A stretch of DNA of 42,518 bases from an uncultured Lachnospiraceae bacterium (GTDB lineage Bacteria; Bacillota; Clostridia; Lachnospirales; Lachnospiraceae). Below, one piece after another: positions 42,301 to 42,518 of this stretch; the stretch's first letter is position 1; the number at the start of each line of letters is the position of its first letter. The notes under the pieces are model-generated. The model worked only from the letters and a program-made list of their open reading frames with translations, had not been told where the DNA came from and did no database searches. Position numbers and translations under genes: made by a program. Where the stretch lies: positions 1 through 42,518 of the forward strand of contig CAJOID010000007.1 of the NCBI GenBank assembly GCA_905234595.1, read 5' to 3'.

Positions 42301-42518
42301 AATGCAGGGATCTGAGTTCCATAATATTCGACAGGTAGCTCTTTAAGGCTTCGTTCTTCGCTGTCTCATGGATTCTTTTAAGCTGCCTGTCCGTATATGA
42401 CATATCCTTCTTGGCCATATACTGGTAATAGGGATTCTTCATAAGACTCTTCTGGATATCTATATATCTTCTGACTTCCGCAAAGGCTGTTATTTTGGCC
42501 TGCAGCGCCTGCATATCG
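39275..42518 (-). CDS. Giant helical protein, upstream part (partial at the window edge)
   Basis: At least 1079 residues are encoded and the frame stays open to the window edge; the first ATG (42514) has no ribosome site in view, so the true N-terminus lies outside. The protein is alpha-helical, rich in Lys/Glu/Arg, and without membrane segments. A module (LEEIFKTIMSFDINRFDYKS, later ILHMTQTEIDEKLAAA) is clearly related to one in the following large frame (MEKLFESILRFDSTKMNFDS, later VLKLSRAELENKANEA), so the two belong together. It ends SDYYRAQR-stop, and the following frame continues in the next register with NDELSADRDIATNDDQRR. I do not recognise a known domain. Confidence 0.7.
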   Translation of the reverse strand, partial: DMQALQAKITAFAEVRRYIDIQKSLMKNPYYQYMAKKDMSYTDRQLKRIHETAKNEALKSYLSNIMELRSLHFVRSKGMKSVSGYAKAEGLRQTKIMNERSEKRAVINRMATCAINYAGNSRFTDKNYDAKFSPVAFKESLKSFRAMNINNLHYGSVADIATHYEENQYMFDRMHEFEHMLFMAVQNGLAPSDDELIDLRARIEAFTMAEKMITSAQLRLLDKSDEILKNKTYKEFSQDVYNLVLSDGTNVEGKLPPAFGCDLTKYMKNISKRMKREHQNREKSIRVIYALTHPVESKEVVDGAETTVLSAGEITGEELERRMREYQKNACITGYLHHTEDYLQNVNGARLASIARVHARKTGRNVFMQFGRSLLPYLEGKSAAEVTKVIDIMQTGTDEEKETLWKSIAQEAFDTDISALDSRDPKVMLSNAAYGLRISKIVANLYGSGNDFSKYVRDKKLLSEYEARYNSGCDNSYLSAYAQASGASASAALMHEDWFVKGDETIRDFLELIDKTGVSTKHLHIGDTEYTFSEAEFKRLERVPERISFMTSVSKSLLHKERAKKGIRNTSSIAYFEELKMSKVLSSVSDAERKEIAGFLKKYSGEYDASVRTMIADIEKEIKKTDPGFVPKNGSRYRFIADMAILDKKGDKKKTEKSTRIYNALIRDRDKNDQASRQEKAYVLEEIFKTIMSFDINRFDYKSYKDIISNPKDDPNRFEECRAVTRLAMEADNYIGIYKELRLAEDVNCRLLDAHMAEIKARCDLLMTAENYFDEKFIDVLESDEVTESKMSIDDILHMTQTEIDEKLAAARTSNNPQKISFWLNIKVLTTSLDGFDIRIPLKSLETRFRMKQGLIGESRVTEIVNTLSGTESVLNDLEIGEDTFTAISENEVLAMYAPGFAEKDLTVSEREAKLFNKESRLCTKRILADRITGKSRAVKDDMARSRRGILLKNRIAVGDEALGHLCAFMDQNEQTDNYLAEGYADKDKRNEVMDILTMDIMSLDLSFKASTDEEFADNSEKLEQISQKAMAYDSLLKANPEYTKRLMNRMPGSTESDLSRVRARLDRMLAISDYYRAQR

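Noticed and set aside
34000-42518. Non-ribosomal peptide or polyketide synthase
   Set aside because: No carrier-protein, condensation, ketosynthase or adenylation motif is present in the giant frames.

Overview
The window looks like chromosomal DNA of a Clostridia-class Firmicute, most likely a Lachnospiraceae-type gut or rumen bacterium. This is inferred from gene content, not from a marker-gene comparison. Supporting features are consensus sigma-A promoters, strong AAGGAGG ribosome sites, a HrcA/CIRCE operator, a preQ1-I riboswitch in front of queT, a secA-prfB pair, GerMN and DUF975 proteins and a small holin-like peptide. No rRNA, tRNA, CRISPR array or insertion sequence was seen.

Layout. 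(1) 1-2.4 kb: an aminotransferase fragment, a frameshifted nadE, a small lipoprotein and a 0.6 kb non-coding block with four ~85-bp tandem repeats, each able to form a hairpin. (2) 2.4-5.1 kb: comEC, then a compact candidate type I toxin-antitoxin module (28-aa membrane peptide with a sequestered ribosome site, opposed by an antisense RNA with a perfect promoter and its own terminator). (3) 5.1-15.8 kb, minus strand: CIRCE-controlled hsp20, then a closely packed series read as GNAT, argB, argD, solute-binding protein, comEA, response regulator, histidine kinase, GerMN lipoprotein, pncA and pncB. (4) 16-18.1 kb, plus strand: argG and a DegV protein. Both arg units carry a similar 13-bp operator-like sequence in the divergent intergenic region. 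(5) 18.1-28.2 kb, minus strand: LytTR regulator, DUF1294, ridA, a 77-aa protein, thrH, a DUF975 membrane protein, an HExxH protein, a membrane protein, prfB, secA and a Na/Pi cotransporter-like protein. (6) 28.2-33.9 kb: preQ1 riboswitch and queT (plus strand), citrate synthase, patatin, CPBP protease, a deleted MFS transporter and its TetR regulator with matching operators at both ends, then small damaged genes. (7) 33.9-42.5 kb: two very large proteins (1806 aa, and more than 1079 aa running off the window) that look like one gene split by a frameshift. The downstream part has a papain-like Cys/His/Asn region in the middle and a C-terminal segment resembling DUF3626 (ADP-ribosyltransferase-like).

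Two observations cut across genes. An 11-mer, GGTTAACATAA, occurs nine times exactly in 42.5 kb, where about 0.02 would be expected in random sequence of even composition. It falls inside genes, at start and stop codons and between genes. Also, several loci (nadE, the MFS gene, the lipoprotein fragment, the giant-gene junction) look like small or medium deletions that break frame, which means either real gene decay or assembly error.
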